A stretch of DNA of 64,000 bases from Alphaproteobacteria bacterium (GTDB lineage Bacteria > Pseudomonadota > Alphaproteobacteria > Sphingomonadales > Emcibacteraceae). The DNA lies in the NCBI GenBank assembly GCA_030428615.1, contig JAUIDN010000011.1, positions 47,689 to 111,688 on the forward strand, written 5' to 3'. Positions 42,309-50,403 of the stretch are shown here, in pieces. Position numbers and translations under genes: made by a program. The notes beneath the pieces are model-generated. The model was given only the letters and a program-made list of their open reading frames with translations, did no database searches and was not told the origin of the DNA. Position 1 is the stretch's first letter, and the number at the start of each line of letters is the position of its first letter.

Positions 42309-43482
42309 AGTATTTCTCACTCCGAATTCTAAATTTTAGAATATGATTATTCCATACTTCTAATGCTTCGCGCTTTTCGGTTTCGTATCCATATCGGTTA
42401 TATACTGCCGCCACGCCAGATATAGTTCCAGTTGAGTGGTTGAGTATACGTTCAACGACGTGTGGAGCAACACCTAACTTTGCCATACCAGATGCAGCTG
42501 TGCGCCGCAAGTCATGCAGACGCCAATCCTTCACACCTGAAATCTCATCAATGCGTTTTTTATATTTTCCAAATCCCGATACGGGTGTGGTTCCTGTAGT
42601 GGTAAATACCAAATCGGAATTTAAAAACCTTGGTAATGATTTTAATATATCTATCGCGATTGGACAAAGAGGGACGGAGTGCGCTCTGCCATTTTTTACG
42701 CGAGTGGCGGGAAGTGACCAAGTTTTTGTTTCAAAGCAAATTTCACTCCATTTCATTCCCGAAACTTCTCCGCGACGTTGACCTGTCAAAGTTAAAATTT
42801 TGAACATCGCTTCAAAAGGAAATGGAAACTCATCAAATGCACCCCAAACTCTTTTTAGTTCATCATCCTCAAGGACACGATCTCTCGCTATTTCTTTTGA
42901 CGGAGGAGAGATACCCGCTGCTGGGTTATGTTCAATATAACCTCTTTCAATGGACCAATTAAAAAATTTCCTAATTACACATAAAACGCGATTTGCTTGT
43001 CCGTGTGCTCCACGTGCCATTATTTTATCTAGCGCGGAGTGAATATGGGCTTTAGTAATATCCTCAATTAATATATCGCCAAACAAATCAATGAAATTAC
43101 GGTATAATCGATTTTGGGAGCCCTTCCAGTCCTTGTTATTGGGTTTTGCGTACAATTCAATGAAATTGTGTCCCACCTCGCTCACGGTGTTCCTATGACG
43201 TTCAGGTTTAACAATGTTTCTTTCATAGGTTTCAACATCAACTAAAATGTGGCTTGCTTTTACGCGAGCTTGTTTCAAAGAGAGAGCTGGATAATTGCCA
43301 AGCTTCACTCTTCTCTGTTTTCCATTATGTCGATAATTAGTATAAAAGGTTTTAAGTCCATTAGGACTAGCGCGCAAACTGAAACCTCGTAAAATAGTGT
43401 CTCTAATTTCAATCCTTTTTAAAGTAGGTTTGATATTCTCTATCGTCTTTGTTGTTAGCGCTTTTTTCAAAGTATATTCCAA
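42298..43482 (-). CDS. Tyrosine integrase (P4/DUF4102 type)
   Basis: A 394-residue protein. The N-terminal DUF4102-type arm-binding domain reads LTTKTIENIKP, then RDTILRGFSLRASPNGLKTF and KQRRVKLGNYPALSLKQAR. Catalytic residues are visible as LTGQRRGEVSGMKW (Arg), HDLRRTAASG (His and Arg), ILNHSTGTISG (His) and VYNRYGYE (Tyr nucleophile). Proteins of this type insert elements into tRNA 3' ends, matching the tRNA-Phe half 347 bp upstream. The start is a TTG at 43482 or a nearby in-frame TTG; no ATG is available. Confidence 0.95.
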   Translation of the reverse strand: MEYTLKKALTTKTIENIKPTLKRIEIRDTILRGFSLRASPNGLKTFYTNYRHNGKQRRVKLGNYPALSLKQARVKASHILVDVETYERNIVKPERHRNTVSEVGHNFIELYAKPNNKDWKGSQNRLYRNFIDLFGDILIEDITKAHIHSALDKIMARGAHGQANRVLCVIRKFFNWSIERGYIEHNPAAGISPPSKEIARDRVLEDDELKRVWGAFDEFPFPFEAMFKILTLTGQRRGEVSGMKWSEICFETKTWSLPATRVKNGRAHSVPLCPIAIDILKSLPRFLNSDLVFTTTGTTPVSGFGKYKKRIDEISGVKDWRLHDLRRTAASGMAKLGVAPHVVERILNHSTGTISGVAAVYNRYGYETEKREALEVWNNHILKFRIRSEKYYGI

Positions 43483-43828
43483 TTCAAGTTAAGAAAAATA
43501 TATCACGAAAGAATTTATTCTTCAAAGAAAACAGTAGGTTAACTAAACTGTACCGAACGATTTAAAACTATCCCGAACTAAATCTTACAGAAATTATTTT
43601 TGATATTTCTTTAAAATTAATGATAAAAAGTCACATTTAACTAGAATCACTATTTCCGTTTTGCATTTAAATTTATTGGGGCATCACTGGGGTACCAAAA
43701 TCATCACAATTAAACTAAACAATCCCGAACAAAACCGAATGGAAATTTGCTTCTAACCGATTATTCAGAAATAATTAGTTGTATTAAAACGAACCAAATC
43801 AAATTATAATGTACGATATTCGGACTCG
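43483..43828. promoter_or_regulatory. Integrase upstream region, probable attachment-site arm
   Basis: No gene is seen. CTGGGGTACCA at 43687-43697 resembles the GGTACC blocks of the attachment-like scars. CCCGAAC-type words recur here (43551, 43568, 43729), which may be integrase arm sites. The integrase promoter must also lie here. Confidence 0.4.
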
Positions 43829-43873
43829 TTGAAAATCCGCGTGTCGGTGGTTCAAATCCGCCCCCGGGCACCA
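43829..43873 (+). other. tRNA-Phe 3' half (right attachment site)
   Basis: A 45-bp piece equal to a tRNA-Phe from the anticodon loop to CCA. It reads TTGAAAATCCGC (anticodon GAA, 3' side of the anticodon stem), GTGTC (variable loop), GGTGGTTCAAATCCGCC (T arm) and CCCGGGCACCA (acceptor end). The 5' half is absent, so this is an integration scar, not a working tRNA gene. Confidence 0.88.
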
Positions 43874-43962
43874 CTTTTATTTCCTTTAAAACAATAAGTT
43901 ATCATAAAAATGAAGTAGAAATTTATTTGATAATTTCCTACTAGCTACAATATAGCTACAAC

Positions 43963-44505
43963 CTAATTGCGTTTTCTATACTGATAAGGCTCTTCAAACT
44001 CTCCTGCCCAGATGCCAAGTTTATTATTCTTTGCTTGAATTTGTTCCGCTTCATAGTCTCTTGAATAGTATAGATATGCAGTAGCCATACCCCTAGAAAC
44101 CATTTTAGCTTCTATGTCATTATTTTCATAATTATAACATTTTGAAACCTTTCGCCCATACTGGTCTTCACTCAAGAACTGGCAGATAACAGGTTCATTA
44201 TTAATTATCTCTATAAGGTAATCCCTTGCTACTAAACCGCACTGATATTCAATACCATCTTTCCAACAGGGCTGTTTCATTTCAGGAGCATCTATGCCAT
44301 GAAATCTTATTTTCACCCCATTGATTTTAATAGTGTCGCCATCGGTAACAGTTGCATAGCCTTGAATGTCATTCTTAATGGGTGAAAATTCAGTTGATGC
44401 AGGGCTAATATTGACCTGATTGTCTGCAGTAATAAGGTCGGGCAGATAGAAGCCCGCTATTGCTCCGAAGAGTAAAGCTGTGATTATTGCCGTTGGTAGT
44501 CTCAT
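43963..44505 (-). CDS. Secreted thermonuclease (SNase-like) family protein
   Basis: A 180-residue protein. The N-terminal helix (ITALLFGAIAGFYLPDLI) is a signal peptide or anchor. The SNase fold follows: YATVTDGDTIKINGVKIRFHGIDAPE (Asp, Arg), then QYGRKVSKCY (Arg region) and MVSRGMATAYLYY. Catalytic Asp and Arg positions are kept. Three Cys residues (PCWKDGIEYQC and VICQFL) suggest periplasmic disulfides. It lies just outside the tRNA-Phe scar and divergent from umuD. Confidence 0.88.
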   Translation of the reverse strand: MRLPTAIITALLFGAIAGFYLPDLITADNQVNISPASTEFSPIKNDIQGYATVTDGDTIKINGVKIRFHGIDAPEMKQPCWKDGIEYQCGLVARDYLIEIINNEPVICQFLSEDQYGRKVSKCYNYENNDIEAKMVSRGMATAYLYYSRDYEAEQIQAKNNKLGIWAGEFEEPYQYRKRN

Positions 44506-44628
44506 CTAAAGCCCCCTATTTAGTCATTTGAGAGGATTATTCTTTGCTTAATTGATGAAGATTTCCTTAATGGTAAACTTCAATATGGGATTATTATAGA
44601 AGTTCATTATTTATTTGTCTTTACATTT

Positions 44629-44643
44629 GTTCTGTTTTTGTTC
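44629..44643 (+). promoter_or_regulatory. LexA (SOS) box before umuDC
   Basis: GTTCTGTTTTTGTTC is GTTC, seven bases, GTTC, the exact form bound by alphaproteobacterial LexA. It ends 10 bases before the umuD start, so LexA should repress umuDC until DNA damage. Confidence 0.85.
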
Positions 44644-44653
44644 TAATTGAGGG

Positions 44654-45073
44654 ATGCATGATTCCATTTCCTATATTGGCCCTGTTTATACGGGTCTTAC
44701 CCTTTCGCTTCCTCTAGCTCCTAGTCGGGTTCACTGTGGCTTTCCCAGTGCCGCAGAGGACTGGCTTGAGGATAAGCTGGACCTGAACCAGAAGCTGATT
44801 AAAAGCCCGTCCTCCACCTTCCTGTTTCGGGTTGAAGGGGAAAGCATGACTGGGGTTGGCATTAATGACGGGGATTTGTTGATCGTTGATCGAAGTATTA
44901 TGCCAAAGCATGGCAAGGTGGTTGTGGCTATGGTGGGTGGAGATATGACCGTGAAGCGGTTAAACCTTAAATCCAATCCACCGCAGCTTGACCCTGCCAA
45001 TCCTCATTTTAAATCCATCACTGAAGAATTTACCGTCTGGGGCGTTGTGACCTCATCCATTACAGAGTTATAG
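44654..45073 (+). CDS. umuD: UmuD-like SOS mutagenesis protein
   Basis: A 139-residue protein. It has the self-cleavage site HCGFPSAAEDW (Cys-Gly bond), the nucleophile Ser in RVEGESMTG and the Lys general base in VVAMVGGDMTVKRL. RecA filaments trigger cleavage to UmuD', which joins UmuC to form DNA polymerase V. The length is normal. Three bases separate its stop from umuC. A LexA box directly upstream gives SOS control. Confidence 0.94.
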   Translation: MHDSISYIGPVYTGLTLSLPLAPSRVHCGFPSAAEDWLEDKLDLNQKLIKSPSSTFLFRVEGESMTGVGINDGDLLIVDRSIMPKHGKVVVAMVGGDMTVKRLNLKSNPPQLDPANPHFKSITEEFTVWGVVTSSITEL

Positions 45074-45076
45074 GCT

Positions 45077-46327
45077 ATGTTTGCACTGGTGGACTGTAAC
45101 AGCTTCTATGCGTCCTGTGAGCGGGTATTCCGTCCTGACCTTATTGGCAAGCCAGTTGTGGTCTTATCCAATAATGATGGTTGTCTTATTGCCCTTTCCA
45201 ATGAAGCCAAGGCACTCGGCTATAAGATGGGTGACGTGTTCTTTAAAGTCCGTGACGACCTTCTTAGGAAACGGGTTGCCGTCTTCTCAAGCAACTATGC
45301 CCTCTATGGTGATTTATCTGAGCGGGTGATGAAAGTCCTTGAGAATTACAGCCCTGACCTTGAAGTTTATAGCATTGATGAAGCCTTTCTGTCTTTAAGA
45401 GGATTTAATGACCTGGAGGAACGGGGAAAGCTCATCAAGCATGATGTAGAGCGCTTAACCGGCATTCCCGTCTCTGTCGGCCTTGCCCCGACCAAAACAC
45501 TGGCGAAGCTGGCCAATCATGTGGCAAAGAGATTTGAAGGCCAGTGTGGTTCTTATGTCATGGTAACACCGGACTATGATATTTTAAAACAGATAGCCGT
45601 TGATAAGGTATGGGGTATAGGCAGACGCCTTACAGAGCATTTAAAGGCCTTCGGGGTTCATACGGCCTATGACCTTTCACAACTGGCCCCCAGAGCCGTC
45701 AGGAAGCGTTTCAGTGTTGTGGCTGAGCGGACAGTAAGAGAGCTTAACGGCATAAGCTGTATCCCATTGGAGGAAGCGCCACCTCATCCCCAGAATATAA
45801 TCGTCAGCAGAGGCTTTAAAAACCGTGTCAGCACAAAGCAGGAAATGATAGAAGCTGTATCCTTCTATGCCAACAGGGCGGCAGAGAAAGCACGTATCAA
45901 AAAGGTCTATGCCTACAGGGTTCATGTCTTTATCCGTACCGACCCATACGGAGACAGAGCCACAAGCTATTCAGCCAGTCATGCTGTTATTCTACAGGAA
46001 GCCCGCAACGATGCAGGAACCATCATAAGAGCTGCCTTACAGGTACTGGAGGCCATCTATAAGCCAAAACATAATTATCAGAAAGCGGGGGTTATGCTCA
46101 CCGGGCTTGTTTATGACACAGAAAGACAGATTTCCTTCTTTGGCGTTGGACAGTCAGACAGAGTAACCCAGCTAATGAAGACAATGGACAGGATCAATAA
46201 AATACATGGCCGGGAAACTATTCGTCCCGCCATATCCGGAACCAACAAAACATGGTTTATGGCTAGGAACCTGCTAAGTCCAAGGTATACGACACGGTGG
46301 GGAGAGCTGAGGAAGGTTTATTGTTGA
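45077..46327 (+). CDS. umuC: UmuC-like DNA polymerase V catalytic subunit
   Basis: A 416-residue Y-family polymerase. It starts [22 protein letters not shown] (catalytic Asp, steric-gate Tyr), with the palm motif [10 protein letters not shown] (Asp-Glu) and the helix-hairpin-helix region [17 protein letters not shown]. The little-finger domain follows. UmuC carries out error-prone lesion bypass with UmuD'. It is full length and co-transcribed with umuD. Such umuDC pairs are often carried on mobile DNA, in keeping with the surroundings. Confidence 0.96.
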   Translation: MFALVDCNSFYASCERVFRPDLIGKPVVVLSNNDGCLIALSNEAKALGYKMGDVFFKVRDDLLRKRVAVFSSNYALYGDLSERVMKVLENYSPDLEVYSIDEAFLSLRGFNDLEERGKLIKHDVERLTGIPVSVGLAPTKTLAKLANHVAKRFEGQCGSYVMVTPDYDILKQIAVDKVWGIGRRLTEHLKAFGVHTAYDLSQLAPRAVRKRFSVVAERTVRELNGISCIPLEEAPPHPQNIIVSRGFKNRVSTKQEMIEAVSFYANRAAEKARIKKVYAYRVHVFIRTDPYGDRATSYSASHAVILQEARNDAGTIIRAALQVLEAIYKPKHNYQKAGVMLTGLVYDTERQISFFGVGQSDRVTQLMKTMDRINKIHGRETIRPAISGTNKTWFMARNLLSPRYTTRWGELRKVYC

Positions 46328-46451
46328 AACTAGCAACAACTATATTTTGCAAATTGAATATCTAGCAATAAGTTATTCATTTGTAATTATTTGCTATAAA
46401 AATTAAGGACTGGTAAAGTTATTAATCTATTGAACCATTGAGGGGGTAATT

Positions 46452-46862
46452 TTGCTCAACTTTAGCAGTTATATTGATACTTTAGAATATCTTGTGATTT
46501 TTTACTTTTACAAACTTCTAATTCTTATCGGTATAATCATGAGTATCGGATGGCATATTTCCGTTCCGTATTTTATATATTTGTGGCTTGATCCCCAGCA
46601 ATTGGGAGATATTCCATTTAGCCAGTTTACTTTGAATATGCTATTTTCTAATCTCTTTTGTATTTTAATCGCAATAGGCGCTTTTTATAATTTCATTAAT
46701 TTCCCTGAAACGGAATTTAATGAAGGTATTGAACCTGAAAAACTTAGTGGTCAAGAATTAAAACTCACTATTGTAAAATCTAGCCCATATGTTGGCTGGG
46801 CAAAAGGTTCCTTTGGAATAATATTCCTAGTTGTATTTTTTCTTGCTTGGATGGATGGTTAA
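46452..46862 (+). CDS. Membrane protein, 136 residues
   Basis: The start is TTG 46452 behind GAGGGGG. Three hydrophobic segments are seen: YKLLILIGIIMSIGW (about 20-37), MLFSNLFCILIAIGAFYNF (about 63-84) and GIIFLVVFFLAWM (about 119-134). Between them are an acidic stretch, FPETEFNEGIEPEKLS, and SPYVGWAKG. The family is not recognised. It stands alone, about 125 bp after umuC and before the repeat-separated genes. Confidence 0.6.
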   Translation: MLNFSSYIDTLEYLVIFYFYKLLILIGIIMSIGWHISVPYFIYLWLDPQQLGDIPFSQFTLNMLFSNLFCILIAIGAFYNFINFPETEFNEGIEPEKLSGQELKLTIVKSSPYVGWAKGSFGIIFLVVFFLAWMDG

Positions 46863-47248
46863 TTTATCAATATTATAATCATGAATAATTTAAGTTTTTT
46901 TTATTTAGTAACCTAAAGAATGGGGGTTTCATAGCAAATGTACAGATTATACGTCGACGAAGTTGGATCTGACGAACTTATTTAATTGGATAAAGTGGAA
47001 GGAATACAGGAAGGATTACTCTTGATTATATGAGGTGCTGTTAATTCCCTGTCTTAACATTTCAAAAACTTTTTTTGTTGTGGTTTATGAAAAAAAACCA
47101 AAACAGGCGGTCCTAAACATTTTATCCTGTGAAGAATTACTCTCCACCCCCCATATTCTGAATTGGGTAAATGAGAATTGACCACTTCACACCGGTTCTT
47201 AAACGGTTATCTGGCAAGAATCGCATCCCCCTCCATCTAAATTCTGAC
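46863..47248. other. Intergenic stretch with gene remnants
   Basis: It holds a 16-codon DUF3800-like remnant (46938-46985) and little else. On the minus strand 47137-47240 reads FRWRGMRFLPDNRLRTG, which looks like a protein fragment, but no start or family is recognised. Confidence 0.4.
46938..46985 (+). pseudogene. N-terminal remnant of a DUF3800-like gene
   Basis: ATG followed by YRLYVDEVGSDELI and a stop. MYRLYVDE-G is the usual beginning of DUF3800 proteins (RNase-H-like fold, common on mobile elements). Nothing after the stop continues the family, so only the first exon-like piece of the gene survives. Confidence 0.45.
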
Positions 47249-47277
47249 TGACTGCTTCCGACCCAAAGCAGACATTC
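47249..47277. repeat. Dispersed palindromic repeat, copy 3
   Basis: TGACTGCTTCCGACCCAAAG, then CAGACATTC. It overlaps the stop codon region of the leftward gene at 47276. Confidence 0.88.
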
Positions 47278-47743
47278 AATTAAAATAATTAGAACGTGTA
47301 AAACACGTATATTCGAGGTCGTCTTGTTTTCCATTAATCTCATAATATTTATTAAGAACTGCATAATCTCGGGCATCTTTATTCGTATAGTCATCTATAC
47401 TAAAGAGAAAAATAAATATGCTAACAACGAAGTACAAACCCACAATAATTACGCCAACAACAAATTGGAAATAAATGGATATTAGTGTGATTCCGAGAGC
47501 AAGGCCAAGCATCTGAAGTTGCCCAATCATTGAACTCATCTTTGACGCCTTAGTACATTTTTTACAGACAAATGCACTAATGGTTTCATCAATTTTAAAT
47601 TGTGTTTTAATTGTCCCAGCCAAGACATCAAGTTCTTGTTCATCAATTTGGGAACAAAGATATATAACACCGCGATCAGAAGCTTTTGGTTCACTTAAAT
47701 TTTGACCACAACAATAGCAATTTAAGTCATCATTTTTTTCCAT
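47276..47743 (-). CDS. Zinc-ribbon membrane protein, 155 residues
   Basis: Starts MEKNDDLNCYCCGQNLSEPK behind AAGGGA. Two Cys pairs (CYCCG at about 9-13 and FVCKKCTKAS at about 58-65) could bind zinc, with CSQ between. Two hydrophobic segments follow at about 75-118 (LGLALGITLISIYFQFVVGV, then YFVVSIFIFLFSI). The tail is soluble (DDYTNKDARDYAVLNKYYE). The family is not recognised. It stands as a single gene between two palindromic repeats. Confidence 0.6.
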   Translation of the reverse strand: MEKNDDLNCYCCGQNLSEPKASDRGVIYLCSQIDEQELDVLAGTIKTQFKIDETISAFVCKKCTKASKMSSMIGQLQMLGLALGITLISIYFQFVVGVIIVGLYFVVSIFIFLFSIDDYTNKDARDYAVLNKYYEINGKQDDLEYTCFTRSNYFN

Positions 47744-47796
47744 AAAATAATCCCTTAATGAGCATCGTAAAAAGATTACATTCTCATACTAGATTT

Positions 47797-47858
47797 ATCA
47801 ATCATTCCTTCTAGTTATACTTTAGGTTAAAGTGTTACCTTGATCGATTGAGACCACC
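47797..47858. mobile_element. IS30-family right-end remnant
   Basis: ATCAATCATTCCTTCTAGTT onward to TTGAGACCACC matches the right end of the complete IS30 element (ATCAATCACTCCTTCTAATT ... TTGAAATGACC at 53540). The terminus again abuts half of a palindromic repeat. The rest of this copy has been lost. Confidence 0.75.
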
Positions 47859-47874
47859 ACCCAAAGCGGTCATT
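47859..47874. repeat. Half of a palindromic repeat at an IS30 terminus
   Basis: ACCCAAAGCGGTCATT, the right half of the repeat, begins immediately after the IS30 remnant end. Confidence 0.8.
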
Positions 47875-47948
47875 AATCAAAATGGGAAGCATCCACTCAC
47901 TGGATAAGTCATTAGAGGCAATTGAAGAAAATATATTGTCCGATCATG

Positions 47949-49271
47949 TCACATTGTACTGCAGGTTATGATACCATTTTCGGCAACAAGTCTTATCGCT
48001 ATTTTAGTTGTGTGGTCAGCGTAAACTATATCTGCAATTTTATTGTCGGCTTTTTTCACACGAACCATGATGATACCCGCGGCGCTTTCAAATGTTATTC
48101 CTAATTGAGATGAGTGGTCTGATGGCTGTAATTCATATCCCCATTCTCTTATCTTACCTACAAATTCATTTCCATCTAAAGAGGATTGCATTTGTTCAAA
48201 AATACGACTTGCCTCAATGCCGTACCTGGTTTCAATCCTGGTTATATTCAGCCTATCAACGAGATTAATAGATTTTTCATCCAGCTCGTCCTCATTTAAG
48301 TCATCAATTGTTTGATTTAGGTCGTAATAATAATCAATTACGTGGCGCCTTGTAAATTCCCTAACAATATTGCATTCTTGCTCCCAATACACATTAAATC
48401 GAGGCGTGAATTTTATCAATCCACCTAAATAACTGGCACCGTTTTTAATACGTTCAATTTTAGTAATTGTTACAGATATAAGTTCAAAATCAGGGTCTTC
48501 AAGTAAAATAAACGCCTGAATTGTGGGCTCCCCTTTATTTATAAAGTTAGGATTGTCATCCAACATGTATTTTTTGACTGCATCTTCATCGACCGCTCCA
48601 ATATTTCTTAGAACCCCGGTTAAAGCTGGATAGACTTTTTCTTCGTCCAATGTCACAAACTCAAGGTCTAAATCTTTTGTGGCGATATCTTCTCTTGCCT
48701 TTTCCTCATTGCTCCCTACTCCTACGACTGAAAAGGATTTTTTTGCTGAAATTAACTCTTCAAAAAGAGGGATTCTATTTGGATGTTTTGTTTCGAATTT
48801 TATCTTGCATGAAATATCACCATTGGCTTCAGTTCGCTCAACTTCTATTTTGGGTAAGCTATCTTCGTATGATGAGAGTTTATCGATAGCCTTCGGGGTT
48901 ATTCGTAATGGAACACGCTCTGTTTCTTTCCAAATTTGGAAATCTTTTTCAGCAATATCCAGGTTTAAACCTAATTCCTTGGCCGCTTTTTTACATAACC
49001 TAATTGGGATATTTTCTCTTCCCTCATTTCTTATCGATTTAAGAGGGGCTGGATTGAGTACGGTATCCACCCAGGTGGCGTCTTCCTGATGCTCGACACG
49101 CACATAGTCGTATATGATTTCTCTTTGTTTTGTTCGTCTTTTGACTAATCGAGGTGGAATATATAAATATCCTTCTTCTTCACCTAAATCACGCCCATTA
49201 CAGTCGCACATAACCACACCGCAGTATGGTTTTATTGCGTCGCTTGACACCTCGAAATCAAATGTAATCAT
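47949..49271 (-). CDS. Hypothetical protein, 440 residues
   Basis: Not recognised. It starts MITFDFEVSSDAIKPYCGVVMCDCNGRDLGEEEGYLYIPPRLVKRR, and the first ~55 residues resemble a small beta domain with C-x9-C spacing. The middle (IPLFEELISAKKSFSVVGVGSNEEKAREDIATKDLD) could be a HIRAN-like or nucleotide-binding module. The C-terminal part is acidic and helical (YYYDLNQTIDDLNEDELDEKSI). No membrane segments are present. The ribosome site GGGGAA supports the start. It is a stand-alone gene between repeats. Confidence 0.6.
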   Translation of the reverse strand: MITFDFEVSSDAIKPYCGVVMCDCNGRDLGEEEGYLYIPPRLVKRRTKQREIIYDYVRVEHQEDATWVDTVLNPAPLKSIRNEGRENIPIRLCKKAAKELGLNLDIAEKDFQIWKETERVPLRITPKAIDKLSSYEDSLPKIEVERTEANGDISCKIKFETKHPNRIPLFEELISAKKSFSVVGVGSNEEKAREDIATKDLDLEFVTLDEEKVYPALTGVLRNIGAVDEDAVKKYMLDDNPNFINKGEPTIQAFILLEDPDFELISVTITKIERIKNGASYLGGLIKFTPRFNVYWEQECNIVREFTRRHVIDYYYDLNQTIDDLNEDELDEKSINLVDRLNITRIETRYGIEASRIFEQMQSSLDGNEFVGKIREWGYELQPSDHSSQLGITFESAAGIIMVRVKKADNKIADIVYADHTTKIAIRLVAENGIITCSTM

Positions 49272-49437
49272 ATCCGTAATTCCCCAAAACCGTACATCTC
49301 TTCACATGTGAAAAGGTATTATAGATTTTGTTACATAACAACTATTTTAAAAAAGCACTCTCCAAACACCAGGTAATTTATTTGTCTACGACCTGTAGTA
49401 AGAATTAACAAATATTGATTGTATTACCCGTAATAGG

Positions 49438-49467
49438 GTTTCCACTTTGGATCGTAAGCAGTCGTTT
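49438..49467. repeat. Dispersed palindromic repeat, copy 5 (diverged)
   Basis: GTTTCCACTTTGGATCGTAA, then GCAGTCGTTT. Confidence 0.65.
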
Positions 49468-49532
49468 ACTTTTCTTTAGTTTTTCATAGAATAGGAATTG
49501 AAGAGAGTTCAACATCAACGGGTGGCGGAAAA

Positions 49533-50288
49533 ATGGTTAAAAATATACAACACATTATAATCTATACATCCATTGCAATCGCATCACTTCTGCTCAGTGG
49601 ATGCGGTCAGGAACCAGATTTACAATATGAAGGAAAACTACATTTCGCGCTATCCGGCATGATGGGAGAATATGGTATGAGAGAAAGCAGTGTCATAAAC
49701 GGTCCACCAACCTTAGAAATGAGAATTTCTGCTTTCTTTGTAAAGAACGACATAACTTACAGGCTTAATTTCTCAGACGATACCAACTATGACGGCGACT
49801 TATTAGATTTCAATGGAACCATTCATGTGGATGAAAACTTCCCAATCCATTCAGATCACACATATCGGATTGAAGGTGTCTATTACCCTCATATCGATCC
49901 GGACCAGGAAACAACTCATTTTATGCCTCCTGCCGAATATATCTATAACTCCAATATTCAAACCGACGTTAAAATTGGTCAAGTTATACTCGACGGATTC
50001 GGCGTGCCGGCAGATCATACCCCCGTTCTGGTTAGGGAACTTTATGTTGATAAAATAGAGCTAGTTTCTGAAGGTGAAGGAGCATCAACACTACATTTCG
50101 GCATTAAAGACAATCATGTTTTTCAAAGAAACCTTTCTATATCAGGTTCTGATGTACAAGGTTTTGTGACGGTAAAAGGACAATTTAACGGGATGATTGT
50201 GCCAGACTGGACGCAAACAACAAACTCAGAAGCCTTGAAGGTTATTGAAGAAGAACATTTACAAAGAACCAGATTGATTTTTAATTAA
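49533..50288 (+). CDS. Lipoprotein, 251 residues
   Basis: A lipoprotein signal (MVKNIQHIIIYTSIAIASLLLSGC, lipobox LSGC) is followed by a beta-rich mature protein: LQYEGKLHFALSGMMGEYGM, then DDTNYDGDLLDFNGTIHVDENF (acidic, possible metal site), HTYRIEGVYYPHIDPDQE and VTVKGQFNGMIVPDW. The family is not recognised. GGTGGCGG precedes the ATG. The gene stands alone between palindromic repeats at 49438 and 50350. Confidence 0.65.
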   Translation: MVKNIQHIIIYTSIAIASLLLSGCGQEPDLQYEGKLHFALSGMMGEYGMRESSVINGPPTLEMRISAFFVKNDITYRLNFSDDTNYDGDLLDFNGTIHVDENFPIHSDHTYRIEGVYYPHIDPDQETTHFMPPAEYIYNSNIQTDVKIGQVILDGFGVPADHTPVLVRELYVDKIELVSEGEGASTLHFGIKDNHVFQRNLSISGSDVQGFVTVKGQFNGMIVPDWTQTTNSEALKVIEEEHLQRTRLIFN

Positions 50289-50349
50289 TCCATCGAAACT
50301 TTCATCCACAAGGATATTTTATAGAAGTTCGCGTTAAATCAAACGAAAC

Positions 50350-50381
50350 CTGACTGTCCGCTTTGGATCGGAAGCAGTCAT
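50350..50381. repeat. Dispersed palindromic repeat, copy 6
   Basis: TGACTGTCCGCTTTGGATCG, then GAAGCAGTCATT. Arms and loop are near consensus. Confidence 0.88.
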
Positions 50382-50403
50382 TAGATTAACATCCATATTT
50401 TAT

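Larger units (their letters stand above)
35260..43873. mobile_element. Integrated satellite-like element (integrase, AlpA, prim-pol, XRE)
   Basis: About 8.6 kb between the 15-bp direct repeat at 35260 and the tRNA-Phe 3' half ending at 43873. It contains a lipoprotein-like gene, XRE regulator, small basic protein, non-coding candidate origin, MutS-like membrane ATPase, prim-pol/helicase, AlpA regulator, a hypothetical gene and a tyrosine integrase next to the right end. There are no capsid, tail or conjugation genes. The set of integrase, AlpA and primase recalls P4-type satellites. The left boundary is inferred. Confidence 0.6.

Noticed and set aside
43829..43873. Functional tRNA-Phe gene
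   Set aside because: Only the 3' half from the anticodon loop onward matches. Upstream bases do not form the acceptor, D and 5' anticodon arms.
47137..47394. 85-codon minus-strand gene overlapping the 47276-47743 gene
   Set aside because: It crosses the palindromic repeat and a better supported gene. Its C-terminal part may be a protein remnant, but the frame as a whole is not convincing.
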